Assembly (NCBI RefSeq): GCF_002994445.1
Contig: NZ_MRZJ01000005.1
Span: 62,001 to 126,000, forward strand
Reading direction: 5' to 3'
Length of the DNA stretch: 64,000 bases
From: Staphylococcus simulans
Lineage (GTDB): Bacteria > Bacillota > Bacilli > Staphylococcales > Staphylococcaceae
Each line of letters opens with the position of its first letter. Positions within the stretch are counted from its first letter, which is position 1. Made by a program: the position numbers and the translations under genes. The notes under the pieces are model-generated. The model saw only the letters and a list, made by a program, of their open reading frames with translations. It was not told the origin of the DNA and did not search any database. This document shows, piece after piece, positions 54,323 through 62,425 of this stretch.

Positions 54323-54336
54323 TGTATACGTTTTCA
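54323..54336 (-). promoter_or_regulatory. cre site upstream of rbsU
   Basis: TGAAAACGTATACA fits WTGNAANCGNWNNCAW. It overlaps the -35 of the rbsU promoter candidate. Confidence 0.5.
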
Positions 54337-54361
54337 TATAGATTTAAGATTTTTGCCACAA

Positions 54362-54398
54362 TAAAAAACGAGTGCACTTATAGTAAATAAGCGCCTCG
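54362..54398 (-). terminator. Terminator after rbsR
   Basis: ACGAG.GC.CTTAT pairs with ATAAG.GC.CTCGT; a T run follows on the minus strand, so rbsR and rbsUDK are separate transcripts. Confidence 0.65.
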
Positions 54399-54411
54399 TC
54401 TTTGATAAGAA

Positions 54412-55407
54412 TTATTCATTTAAATAATTGGTTGTTTCTCTGATTACCAATTTATTCGGCAGTTCAACACGTTCTACGCCTTGTACTTTGTCCGTAACTT
54501 TCTTCACGATCAGTCTTAATGCAGTTTCGCCTATTAACGCAATCGGTTGTGCTACAGTCGTCAATGCAGGTGTCATGTATTGTGAAAAGCTGATATTGTC
54601 ATAGCCTACTACTGAGATATCTTCAGGAACAGATTTACCGTGTTCTCTTAGACCACGCAAAATACCGATAGCCATTTCATCATTAATCGCAAAAACAGCT
54701 GTCACATTGCTTTTGATAATTTGTTCTGCAATTTGTTTACCGCCGGATGGAGATAATTTTGTTTCTATTTTAACCGGTATAGGAATATTGTGTGTTTTAC
54801 AGTAATCTTCGAAACCTTTTACACGTGCTTGCATATTCGACATCATTTCATAAGGGTGAACGATAGCTATATGTTGATGGTTGAGTTGGATTAAATGCTC
54901 TGCGGCTAAAGCACCGCCAGTTTGTTCATCAGTTCGAATTATATCGGTATAGCCATTATCCTCGCTTTGATCCAGTACCACATAAGGTACATTATGCCGT
55001 TCTAAATAATTATTCATACTTTCAGGCTGGTCGATTAAACGTGCAATAACTAAACCATCCATTCCTCTTTCGACTAAATGCTTGATGTTATGTTCTAAAT
55101 GATCGCCTGAAGTACTTAAGAAGAATAAATCTACATAATCCGGTTTATGTTGTTCCATACTTTGCATAATAGCCGAAAAGAAAGGATTCGTTAAACTAGG
55201 TACTAAGACACCAATCAATTTAATCGTATGACCTCTTAATTGTTGGGCATTTTTATTTGGTATGTAATTTAATTTATCTTTAGCCGTTAAGACTTTATCA
55301 ATTGTCGCTTGAGAAAAGCGTTCTTGTTTATGATTTAAAATGTGCGAAACCGTTGTTAAGGATACACCTGCTTCTTTTGCGACATCTTTAATTGATACTT
55401 TCTTCAT
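54412..55407 (-). CDS. rbsR: LacI-family ribose operon regulator
   Basis: 331 residues. The LacI HTH and hinge open the protein (SIKDVAKEAGVSLTTVSHILNHKQERFSQATIDKV, then LNYIPNKNAQQLRG), followed by a periplasmic-binding-like domain that senses ribose (IGVLVPSLTNPFFSAIMQSME.., FAINDEMAIGILRGLREHGKSVPEDISVVGYDN). Position directly upstream of rbsUDK names its target. A CcpA homologue is ruled out by the context and by weak sequence match. Confidence 0.85.
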   Translation of the reverse strand: MKKVSIKDVAKEAGVSLTTVSHILNHKQERFSQATIDKVLTAKDKLNYIPNKNAQQLRGHTIKLIGVLVPSLTNPFFSAIMQSMEQHKPDYVDLFFLSTSGDHLEHNIKHLVERGMDGLVIARLIDQPESMNNYLERHNVPYVVLDQSEDNGYTDIIRTDEQTGGALAAEHLIQLNHQHIAIVHPYEMMSNMQARVKGFEDYCKTHNIPIPVKIETKLSPSGGKQIAEQIIKSNVTAVFAINDEMAIGILRGLREHGKSVPEDISVVGYDNISFSQYMTPALTTVAQPIALIGETALRLIVKKVTDKVQGVERVELPNKLVIRETTNYLNE

Positions 55408-55512
55408 GAGTGCTTATTCCCCTTATGCTGACAGACTCGCTTACGCAAATGTGCCGCCTTTTTATCTCTTTCATCATATCATCTCTAATTAAGTTTGTAG
55501 AGTTGATGAAAT

Positions 55513-55555
55513 AAAAACTGAGACCAGCAAATACAAACTGCTGTGTCTCAGTTTT
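55513..55555 (-). terminator. Terminator after argD
   Basis: AAAACTGAGAC..CAGCA and TGCTG..GTCTCAGTTTT around AATACAAAC; T-rich on the minus strand. Confidence 0.85.
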
Positions 55556-55560
55556 CTTCG

Positions 55561-56691
55561 TTATGTTAAAACATCAACTAATATATGGATACCTTGATCA
55601 ATTTCCTCTTTGCTTAAAGTTAAAGGCGGCAGCAAGCGAATAACGTTAGTGCCTGCAGTAAGTACAATCAATCCTTTTGATCTTGCGTTTTCTACTGCTT
55701 CGTTTAGAGGTTGTGTTATCTCTATACCTATCATATGTCCCAGTCCGCGTACTTCAATGACAGAGGCTTTATCTTTCAGTTTTTCTTGTAATTGTGTTTT
55801 CAGGTATTCGCCTTTTTTAAAGCTGTTTTCAAGAAAGTCAGGAGATTTCATCACATTTAATGTCGCAGAACTTGCGGCCATTGCTAATTTATTACCGCCG
55901 AAAGTCGAACCATGACTGCCGTAATCAAAAGCTGGTCCTAATTCAGCTTTGCCTAACATCGCCCCTACTGGTACACCATTGCCTAAACCTTTTGCGAGGG
56001 TATAGATATCAGGTTCGATATGATAATGCTCGAATGCGAACAGTTTACCTGTACGTCCTATTCCTGTTTGTACTTCATCAACAATTAGTAAGATATTCTT
56101 ATCTTTGCAGAGCTGTACCAGGCCTTGAACAAAAGCTTGATCTGCAATAATAATCCCAGACTCGCCTTGAATCAGCTCCAGCATAATAGCAGCCGTATCT
56201 GTTGTAATCAGCTGTTTCACACTTTCTAAATCATTAAATACCGCATATTTAAAGTGCGGCACGCCATCTCCAAAGCCATGTTTGATTTTATCTTGCCCTG
56301 TCGCAGACATAGAACCAAACGTTCTGCCATGAAAAGATTGTTTAAAGGTTATGATTTCTTGTTTTCCTGTCGCTTTACGTGCAAGTTTGATAGCTGCTTC
56401 ATTCGCTTCTGCCCCGCTATTACAAAAGAAAGCTAAATAATCTTTGTCATCCATCAGCTTCTCTGCCACTTCTTCTTGAAGTTGGTTCAAGTAGATGTTC
56501 GGTGTGTGCCATATCTGATCTGCTTGTTGTTGGAGTGCTGCTTCTACATAGGGGTGAAATCCTAAGTTCGTTACACCGATACCAGAAGAAAAATCTAAAT
56601 AACGCTTACCTTCGGTATCGATTAATACATTGCCTTCTGCTTTCACGAATTCAATTTGTGCACGTTTATAATTTTGAAATAGTTTGCTCAT
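55561..56691 (-). CDS. argD: Acetylornithine aminotransferase
   Basis: PLP-dependent class III aminotransferase, 376 residues, converting N-acetylglutamate semialdehyde and glutamate to N-acetylornithine and oxoglutarate. RYLDFSSGIGVTNLGFHP near 30, FFCNSGAEANEAAIKLARKATGK near 89, FHGRTFGSMSATGQ near 118, LLIVDEVQTGIGRTGKLFAFEHY near 200 and the Schiff-base Lys in TLAKGLGNGVPVGAML near 235. The start lies behind AAGGTGACACC. No other arg gene is near; an ARG box precedes it. An ornithine aminotransferase role is the alternative. Confidence 0.85.
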   Translation of the reverse strand: MSKLFQNYKRAQIEFVKAEGNVLIDTEGKRYLDFSSGIGVTNLGFHPYVEAALQQQADQIWHTPNIYLNQLQEEVAEKLMDDKDYLAFFCNSGAEANEAAIKLARKATGKQEIITFKQSFHGRTFGSMSATGQDKIKHGFGDGVPHFKYAVFNDLESVKQLITTDTAAIMLELIQGESGIIIADQAFVQGLVQLCKDKNILLIVDEVQTGIGRTGKLFAFEHYHIEPDIYTLAKGLGNGVPVGAMLGKAELGPAFDYGSHGSTFGGNKLAMAASSATLNVMKSPDFLENSFKKGEYLKTQLQEKLKDKASVIEVRGLGHMIGIEITQPLNEAVENARSKGLIVLTAGTNVIRLLPPLTLSKEEIDQGIHILVDVLT

Positions 56692-56720
56692 GGTGTCACC
56701 TTCTGACTTAAATTCATCTT

Positions 56721-56738
56721 TATGTATTTAAATGTATA
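56721..56738 (-). promoter_or_regulatory. ARG box (ArgR/AhrC) upstream of argD
   Basis: TATGTATTTAAATGTATA matches TNTGNATWWWWATNCANA at every fixed base but one, 30 nt before the argD start. Confidence 0.6.
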
Positions 56739-56884
56739 ATTATTAATATCATACCTTTGTCTCTTTACTGCGTCAACTGATAAAAATCTATTACCTTATT
56801 AACTATTTAGTCATAAAAAAGCAGCACCCATCTTGAATGAGTACTGCCTTGTATATCATTTCTCCGTGTGTCGATACATTGGTT

Positions 56885-57163
56885 TTACTTTTTTAATACA
56901 TCCGCATATTCAGGTGTTTTATCGAATACGCTTTTCGCAAACGGGCATAAAGGAACGATTTTCATATCATTCTCTCTTGCATAATTTACCGCTGCTTCTA
57001 CAAGCGCGTAACCTACACGTTGCCCGCGCAGTGCTTCTGATACCTCAGTATGATCAATAATAAACATATCCGGACTAGTCGGTACGTATGTCATCAATGC
57101 TTGAAAGTCATTTTCGCTGTTGCCTACATAAAATCTATTCTTGCCATGTTTAACTTCTGTCAT
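56885..57163 (-). CDS. GNAT-like N-acetyltransferase, YjdJ type
   Basis: A 92-residue short acetyltransferase: NRFYVGNSENDFQALMTYVPTSPDMFIIDHTEVSEALRGQRVGYALVEAAVNYARENDMKIVPLCPFAKSVFDKTPEY. HTEVSEALRGQRVGYALVEAA is the acetyl-CoA loop and helix of the COG2388 group. Substrate unknown. Divergent from a YjdI-like iron-sulfur protein, an arrangement also known as the yjdI-yjdJ pair in E. coli. Confidence 0.8.
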   Translation of the reverse strand: MTEVKHGKNRFYVGNSENDFQALMTYVPTSPDMFIIDHTEVSEALRGQRVGYALVEAAVNYARENDMKIVPLCPFAKSVFDKTPEYADVLKK

Positions 57164-57247
57164 TTAGGTTGCCCCCTACTTTTTTAATTACTTTGATATT
57201 ACGTGCAATTCACCCTAAAAGCAAGTAATTAAACCGTTTTATACAAT

Positions 57248-57264
57248 TTATTATCATTCTCATT
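57248..57264. promoter_or_regulatory. Possible Fur-like box between the yjdJ-like and yjdI-like genes
   Basis: TTATTATCATTCTCATT matches 14 of 17 bases of the staphylococcal Fur-box form TGATAATGATTCTCATT; AT-rich sequence makes chance likely enough to keep this tentative. Confidence 0.35.
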
Positions 57265-57350
57265 TATTATTGAGTGTAAATTAATTTTGTTTTTTGTATA
57301 CCTGTGCTATATTGAAATTACGAATTTTCTTTCAATTTAGGAGTGATAAC

Positions 57351-57737
57351 ATGAGAAAAAATTATACGAGCGAAGCCATTGATGTCTCTTTTGAACCTGC
57401 ACGTTGTATTCACGCAGCTGAATGTGTTAAGAACTTATCACAAGTATTCGATACGAAGAAACGCCCATGGATTGACCCTAGCAAAGCGAGCGCAGATGAA
57501 ATTGCGCGTGTTGTAGAACTTTGCCCAAGCGGCGCATTAGAATATAACCGTAAAGACGGCAAACCTAACGAACACCATGATCATACTGAAATTTCTATCG
57601 GTGATGATAACCAAATCATTGTCAAAGGTGAATTCACACTGAATCATAATGGTGAAACATTACATTTAAATCGTGCGCTGTTAAAAGGCGGCACAAATGT
57701 GAGCGACAACCCGTTCTACACTTTAGACGGCAAATAA
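57351..57737 (+). CDS. YjdI-like divergent 4Fe-4S protein with a degenerate CDGSH-like tail
   Basis: 128 residues. FEPARCIHAAECVKNLSQVFDTKKRPWIDPSKASADEIARVVELCPSGALEY is the Fer4_19 domain with three Cys (CIHAAEC and LCPSGAL). The C-terminus NRALLKGGTNVSDNPFYTLDGK parallels the CDGSH pattern (C-x-C-GG-S-x-x-x-PFC-DGxH) in layout, but Leu, Ala, Tyr and Lys fill the Cys and His places, so the second cluster site is lost. Function unknown. AGGAGTGATAAC precedes ATG 57351. Confidence 0.75.
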   Translation: MRKNYTSEAIDVSFEPARCIHAAECVKNLSQVFDTKKRPWIDPSKASADEIARVVELCPSGALEYNRKDGKPNEHHDHTEISIGDDNQIIVKGEFTLNHNGETLHLNRALLKGGTNVSDNPFYTLDGK

Positions 57738-57751
57738 GCTGAACAAGTGCA

Positions 57752-57791
57752 GCACTTCTATTCTAGAATGATGGAAGTGCTTTTTATTTTG
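57752..57791 (+). terminator. Terminator after the yjdI-like gene
   Basis: AGCACTTC and GAAGTGCT followed by TTTTATTTT. Confidence 0.8.
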
Positions 57792-57886
57792 TAAATTTTT
57801 ATTATATTTTATCTAAAGACAGTTGAGCCCTTTAGACTATTATAGTAAGGTTTTAGATATACACTAAAATGAAGGGAAGAACAACT

Positions 57887-59116
57887 TTGAAAAAAGGTAT
57901 CGGGATTGTACTTTCGATTTTGATACTTTGGGCAATGACGATCTCACAAAGTGCACAAGCAATAGAAACGCCTGTTGAAATTGCCAAACACTATCATGAA
58001 TCTATAGACAAAAAATACAACCCAAAGAGCGCTTATGTGACTACGCAGCAAGGACAAATTCTTTATGATTACAATGGACAACGTCAACTTGATCCTGCAT
58101 CAACCGCAAAGTTAATGACGGTTTATTTAATTTTAGAAGATGTTCAAAATCAGAAGATTCACCTCGCAGATAAAGTCAAAATTACATCCGAGTATGAAGA
58201 AATGGCTCAATTACCGAATTTAACCACTTTCCCTGTTAAAAAGAACCAAGTTTATACGATTGATCAGCTGCTTAAACAAGTAATGTTAGAATCCAGCAAC
58301 GCAGCATCGTTAATCTTGGCTGACCATATCGATGGCGATATTGAACACTTCACAAATCGGATGAATGAAAAAGCAAAAGCAATGGGAATGCATCAAACAC
58401 ATTATACGAACCCTAGCGGCGCAAATAATAAGCTGATGAAGCAATTTGCGCCGAAAAAATATAAACATGAAACAGCTTCTAAAAGCTCCGCACAAGACAT
58501 TGCGGTATTAGCTCAACAACTCATTAAAGAACATCCGAAAGTTTTAGATTACTCTAAATTAGAAACGGATGAACAATACCATAAGAAGTTAACGAACACT
58601 AACTTATCTTTACCGCATGCCGCAGACGGCTTAAGCAGTGCAGAAGGTTTGAAAACCGGCACAAGCGAAAACGGCTATAATTTAGTATTGACCGCAAAAC
58701 AAAACAATCTGCGTATCAACACTGTTATCCTCAATGTACTGCCTTATCCAAGCGAACATGCGAAACATGCGCGTCAAAAACTGGCGAATGACTTAACAAA
58801 AGATGCGATGAAGCATTATGAATATCGCAAAGTCCTCAGTAAAGGAACGCATGAAATCGATGGCAAGCAATATGACGTGAAACAAGACTTATATGATGTC
58901 GTACCTAAAGATAAAGACAGCTATCATTTAAGTGTGAAGGATGACAAAGTACAAGCAGATTATCCGCGTCAATTTCTAAAAGGTGCACATCCGCCAAATG
59001 TAACAGTTGAGCCTGTATCTCATACAGGTCTCATTCTGACTTGGATCTTTACGATTATCGGGGGTATTGTGCTGGGTTGTCTGATTTTATACATCTTATT
59101 CAAAAGACTGAAATGA
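57887..59116 (+). CDS. pbp4: D-alanyl-D-alanine carboxypeptidase, PBP4-like
   Basis: A low-molecular-mass penicillin-binding protein of 409 residues. Signal/anchor IGIVLSILILWAMTISQSAQA, catalytic SxxK in PASTAKLMTVY near 70, SxN in ESSNAAS near 132, KTG in GLKTGTSENGYN near 255; a C-terminal beta domain and a membrane anchor LILTWIFTIIGGIVLGCLILYILFKRLK follow. In S. aureus PBP4 raises cross-linking and beta-lactam tolerance. The TTG at 57887 behind AAGGGA is preferred to ATG 57869, which has no ribosome site. Monocistronic. Confidence 0.85.
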   Translation: MKKGIGIVLSILILWAMTISQSAQAIETPVEIAKHYHESIDKKYNPKSAYVTTQQGQILYDYNGQRQLDPASTAKLMTVYLILEDVQNQKIHLADKVKITSEYEEMAQLPNLTTFPVKKNQVYTIDQLLKQVMLESSNAASLILADHIDGDIEHFTNRMNEKAKAMGMHQTHYTNPSGANNKLMKQFAPKKYKHETASKSSAQDIAVLAQQLIKEHPKVLDYSKLETDEQYHKKLTNTNLSLPHAADGLSSAEGLKTGTSENGYNLVLTAKQNNLRINTVILNVLPYPSEHAKHARQKLANDLTKDAMKHYEYRKVLSKGTHEIDGKQYDVKQDLYDVVPKDKDSYHLSVKDDKVQADYPRQFLKGAHPPNVTVEPVSHTGLILTWIFTIIGGIVLGCLILYILFKRLK

Positions 59117-59120
59117 ACAT

Positions 59121-59165
59121 AAAAAATGAGTGGCCCAGCAAATCAATGCTGTGCCACTCATTTTT
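59121..59165. terminator. Bidirectional terminator between the PBP4 and amidohydrolase genes
   Basis: AAAAATGAGTGGC..CAGCA pairs with TGCTG..GCCACTCATTTTT. Confidence 0.85.
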
Positions 59166-59178
59166 ATATTCGCGATGT

Positions 59179-60450
59179 TTATTTTGTTTTACGTGTAACA
59201 TCTAATTCAGTTTCATATTCAGGTAAAGCTCTCTTGAAGAGATATTCGCCATTACGTACTGAAGCAAGGCAGTCTGAACGGCGTCTTTGTGCTTCAAATA
59301 CTGTCGGCGCATCAACAACGATGAAGTTTGCTGGTTTGCCTTCATCTAGACCGTATTCATCTTCAATACGCATTAATTGCGCACCGTTGTAAGTGATAAG
59401 GTCAAAGTTGCGCGGGAAGTCTTGTTCGCGCATTAATTGTGTCGCATGCAGACCATTGTCTAAGATATTCATAAGGTTGCCTGAACCTGCCGGATACCAT
59501 AAGTCCACAATTGAATCTTGTCCAAAAGCAACGTTGATATCATTATCTACAAATTCTTTCACGCGTGTTAAACCGCGGCGTTTAGGATACGTATCTTGAC
59601 GTCCTTGCAAGAATAAGTTTTCTGTCGGGCATGATACAAAGTTTAAACCAGATTGACGGAATAAGCCCATCATTCTGAATGCATATGCATCATCTGCTGA
59701 ACCGAATGAGCATGTATGTGAAGCAGTAGTGTATGGACCATAACCTTGTTTCATTGCTTCTGCGTTCAATTGTTCAAGGTAGCGTGCTTCTGCATCATCT
59801 GTTTCATCACAGTGAACGTCAATGAGTTTGTCATACTTAACCGCTAAACGGACAATTTCTTTTACTGATTCTGCTCCGTCTTCAGGACTCCACTCATTAT
59901 GCGGAATACCTCCGACACAGTCTGCGCCAAGTTGCAGCGCTTCTTCTACTAAGTCGCGGCCTGTTTTGCCGTCTTCTTCGAATGAATACATACCGTTTTG
60001 CGGGAATGCGACTACTTGAATTGTAATATTGTCTTTTAATTCATCTCTGATTTCAATCGCAGCTTTAATGCCTGTTAAGTTCGGGTCTGTACAGTCCGTT
60101 TGTGCACGGATATACTGTGTACCGTAACTTGCGACATCATTGATAGCTTTACGCATACGTTCTTTCATTTCTTCTTTAGTTGTACCTTTTTTATAATCAT
60201 TCCATAAATCAATCGCTTCAAATAACGTACCTGATTCATTTTTGATTTTAGGATCTTGTCCAGTAAAGTAGTAATCTAAATGCAAGTGTGAATCAACATA
60301 AGGCGGTAATACTAAACGTCCTTTCAAGTCAATCACTTCATCCGCTTCTCCTAAATCTTTACCGATTGCGGCGAACTTGCCATTCTCTACTAAAATTTCA
60401 GAAGCATCATCATGCTTGTAAATAGATGCGTTAATAAATTTTTTGCTCAT
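59179..60450 (-). CDS. Cytosine-deaminase-like amidohydrolase
   Basis: Metal-dependent deaminase of 423 residues. PPYVDSHLHLDYYF (about 55-68) gives the first two metal His, LIDVHCDETDD near 208 the third His and the catalytic Glu, ASHTCSF the fourth, and FGQDSIVDLWYP near 311 the metal Asp. In E. coli CodA the last motif reads FGHDDVFDPWYP, so this enzyme has FGQDS in place of FGHDD and may take a related base or a hydantoin/creatinine-like ring rather than cytosine. QGRQDTYPKRRGLTRVKE is strongly CodA-like. Start ATG 60450 follows GGAGGGATTAT. No nucleobase permease nearby. Confidence 0.8.
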   Translation of the reverse strand: MSKKFINASIYKHDDASEILVENGKFAAIGKDLGEADEVIDLKGRLVLPPYVDSHLHLDYYFTGQDPKIKNESGTLFEAIDLWNDYKKGTTKEEMKERMRKAINDVASYGTQYIRAQTDCTDPNLTGIKAAIEIRDELKDNITIQVVAFPQNGMYSFEEDGKTGRDLVEEALQLGADCVGGIPHNEWSPEDGAESVKEIVRLAVKYDKLIDVHCDETDDAEARYLEQLNAEAMKQGYGPYTTASHTCSFGSADDAYAFRMMGLFRQSGLNFVSCPTENLFLQGRQDTYPKRRGLTRVKEFVDNDINVAFGQDSIVDLWYPAGSGNLMNILDNGLHATQLMREQDFPRNFDLITYNGAQLMRIEDEYGLDEGKPANFIVVDAPTVFEAQRRRSDCLASVRNGEYLFKRALPEYETELDVTRKTK

Positions 60451-60607
60451 ATAATCCCTCCATCTCTCTCTTACCAACATAAACAAAAAATTATTCAATG
60501 TTCTTAATAACACACTTCAATTCTATCAACATATAAAGGATTAAAGAAACTTAACGCATTGAACAAACGCACATATTATGCACTCTAAAGCCTATAGACA
60601 AATAAAG

Positions 60608-60648
60608 AAGCAAGATAAGAAGCAAAAAGCCTGCTTCTTACCTCGCTT
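60608..60648 (-). terminator. Terminator after the IsaB-like gene
   Basis: A near-perfect 17-bp stem AAGCAAGATAAGAAGCA; minus strand runs into CTTTATTT. Confidence 0.75.
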
Positions 60649-60691
60649 AACATTTGAGAGGCGCTTAATCTATGTGCGAACGTCCGATAAA

Positions 60692-61213
60692 TTATTCAAT
60701 TAAATAATATTGCGGGTTAAGATAAACATTTGTCAGCTGACCTTCATGTACATCAAATGCAATATAGCGTCCGGCTAAATTATAGAACATAGTGCCTGAG
60801 TCTTTTTGAGTTACAGTATCACCCGTCTTGAAGTGAGTAGGCGGACCGTATACCTCTTCAATTTGCGCTTTTGTGATGCTATGGCCTGGGAATTCTGCAG
60901 ATACTACTTTACCTGAATCTTTCTTAATAAATAACATTTGGTCATAAACCATTGTAGAAGTTAAATTACCAGCAGGGGCTTGGCTGAAATCAATTTTGTG
61001 TCCATTGAACGTTACATTATCGTGTTCAATAGCTCTCTTAAAATTCGGATCCAAAATGAAGCTTGAGTCATTACTTGCATAACCCGTGTAGTTATAATAA
61101 GGTTGTTCACTTTCGGCATATGCTGCTTGAGAACCAACGTCAATCGGGGATGCTAGGCTTGCGCCAAGTACGGTTGTCAAAGTTACACCTGTCGCTATAA
61201 TCACCTTTTTCAT
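60692..61213 (-). CDS. isaB: IsaB-family secreted protein
   Basis: 173 residues with signal peptide KKVIIATGVTLTTVLGASLA..AYAES. The mature part (YYNYTGYASNDSSFILDPNFKRAIEHDNVTFNGHKIDF.., ..AQIEEVYGPPTHFKTG.., DSGTMFYNLAGRYIAFDV) follows the IsaB layout: YxYxGY..FILDxNF..AI..DNVxFNG..DSGxxxY. IsaB of S. aureus binds nucleic acid and is surface exposed; the homologue's role is unknown. Start ATG 61213 is 8 nt after GAGGAG. Single gene. Confidence 0.75.
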   Translation of the reverse strand: MKKVIIATGVTLTTVLGASLASPIDVGSQAAYAESEQPYYNYTGYASNDSSFILDPNFKRAIEHDNVTFNGHKIDFSQAPAGNLTSTMVYDQMLFIKKDSGKVVSAEFPGHSITKAQIEEVYGPPTHFKTGDTVTQKDSGTMFYNLAGRYIAFDVHEGQLTNVYLNPQYYLIE

Positions 61214-61377
61214 GATTAACACTCCTCGTATTTTGATAACCTCTCATCCTCAGATTACAGCAATATTACAAATGTTACAAATAATTTCATTAACCACTTA
61301 TAAAGCAGTCTTTAGTGCATAAGCAACTATAACAACAGAACACATACTTTCAAAATTCAAATGAATTTTTGTAGTAC

Positions 61378-61419
61378 AAAACCTCCTCGATGTCTCCATT
61401 AAAGGATCGAGGAGGTTTT
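61378..61419. terminator. Terminator after manA
   Basis: AAACCTCCTCGAT and ATCGAGGAGGTTT around a 14-nt loop. The 263-bp gap 61214-61476 is otherwise without recognised elements. Confidence 0.8.
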
Positions 61420-61476
61420 GTTTTCCTTACTTCAATTCAACGACTATTATTAGCCTTATGATGATATATACTCCAA

Positions 61477-62412
61477 TCATGGATGACTTACTATTAAACT
61501 CATGTCACCTTTAAAAGTAATATCTAAATCTTCTGAGGTAATGATAAAGTGTGTGCCTTTTTCTATATTGTTTGTTTCTCCGTCTATAATAACCTCTCCG
61601 CTTCCCTCAATCACAGAGACCAAGCAGTACTCGTAAGGTTTTTCAAATGTTAAATCACCTTCAATATCCCATTTCTCAACGGTGAAGAATGTGTTTGAAA
61701 CAAATTGTGTATAGGCTTGTCCATTACGTGTTTCATGTTTAGGCGTTGTATTAGGATTAGTTTGTGTAACATCAATAACAGCTTTACTTTGTTCTAAGTG
61801 TAATTCTCGTGTATTGCCGTTTTTATCTTTACGATCATAATCATAGATACGATATGTGGTATCTGATGATTGTTGCGTTTCAAGTATCATAATACCTGCT
61901 CCTATAGCATGAACGGTACCTGCAGGGACATAGAAGAAATCTCCGGGTTTGACTTTGACCTTATGGAATAATTCATCAAATGCTTTATTATCAATCATGC
62001 GTTCCAGCTCTTCTTGGTTATCTGTATTCACACCGTATATGATTTCTGCATCTTCTTTGGCGTCTAAAATATACCAACATTCAGTCTTACCGTAACCTTC
62101 TCCATGTGCTTGTGCATAAGCATCATCAGGATGTACTTGTACAGATAATTTATCATTTGCATCTAATATTTTTGTCAGTAACGGGAATTTGTCTCTTTTG
62201 TCATTACCGAACAATGCTTTATCTTCTTCCCATACTTGTTCTAACGTTTTACCTTGGTGCGGACCATTTTCAATTTCATTTGATCCATGCGGCAATGCTG
62301 AAATTGCCCAACATTCACCTGTTAAATCATTTGGAATATCGTAATTAAATTGTGTTAAAGCCGAACCGCCCCAAATGCGTTCTTGAAATACTGGTTTTAA
62401 AAATAGTGCCAT
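61477..62412 (-). CDS. manA: Mannose-6-phosphate isomerase, class I
   Basis: Zinc cupin enzyme that interconverts mannose-6-phosphate and fructose-6-phosphate; 311 residues. QERIWGGSAL near 10, the zinc motif LSVQVHPDD near 94, GYGKTECWYIL, VKPGDFFYVPAGTVHAIGAG near 158 and the family tail with RIYDYDRKDKNGNTRELH. It follows a PTS permease gene by 13 nt, so imported phosphorylated mannose passes directly to it. Confidence 0.92.
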   Translation of the reverse strand: MALFLKPVFQERIWGGSALTQFNYDIPNDLTGECWAISALPHGSNEIENGPHQGKTLEQVWEEDKALFGNDKRDKFPLLTKILDANDKLSVQVHPDDAYAQAHGEGYGKTECWYILDAKEDAEIIYGVNTDNQEELERMIDNKAFDELFHKVKVKPGDFFYVPAGTVHAIGAGIMILETQQSSDTTYRIYDYDRKDKNGNTRELHLEQSKAVIDVTQTNPNTTPKHETRNGQAYTQFVSNTFFTVEKWDIEGDLTFEKPYEYCLVSVIEGSGEVIIDGETNNIEKGTHFIITSEDLDITFKGDMSLIVSHP

Positions 62413-62425
62413 ACGTTATCATCCT

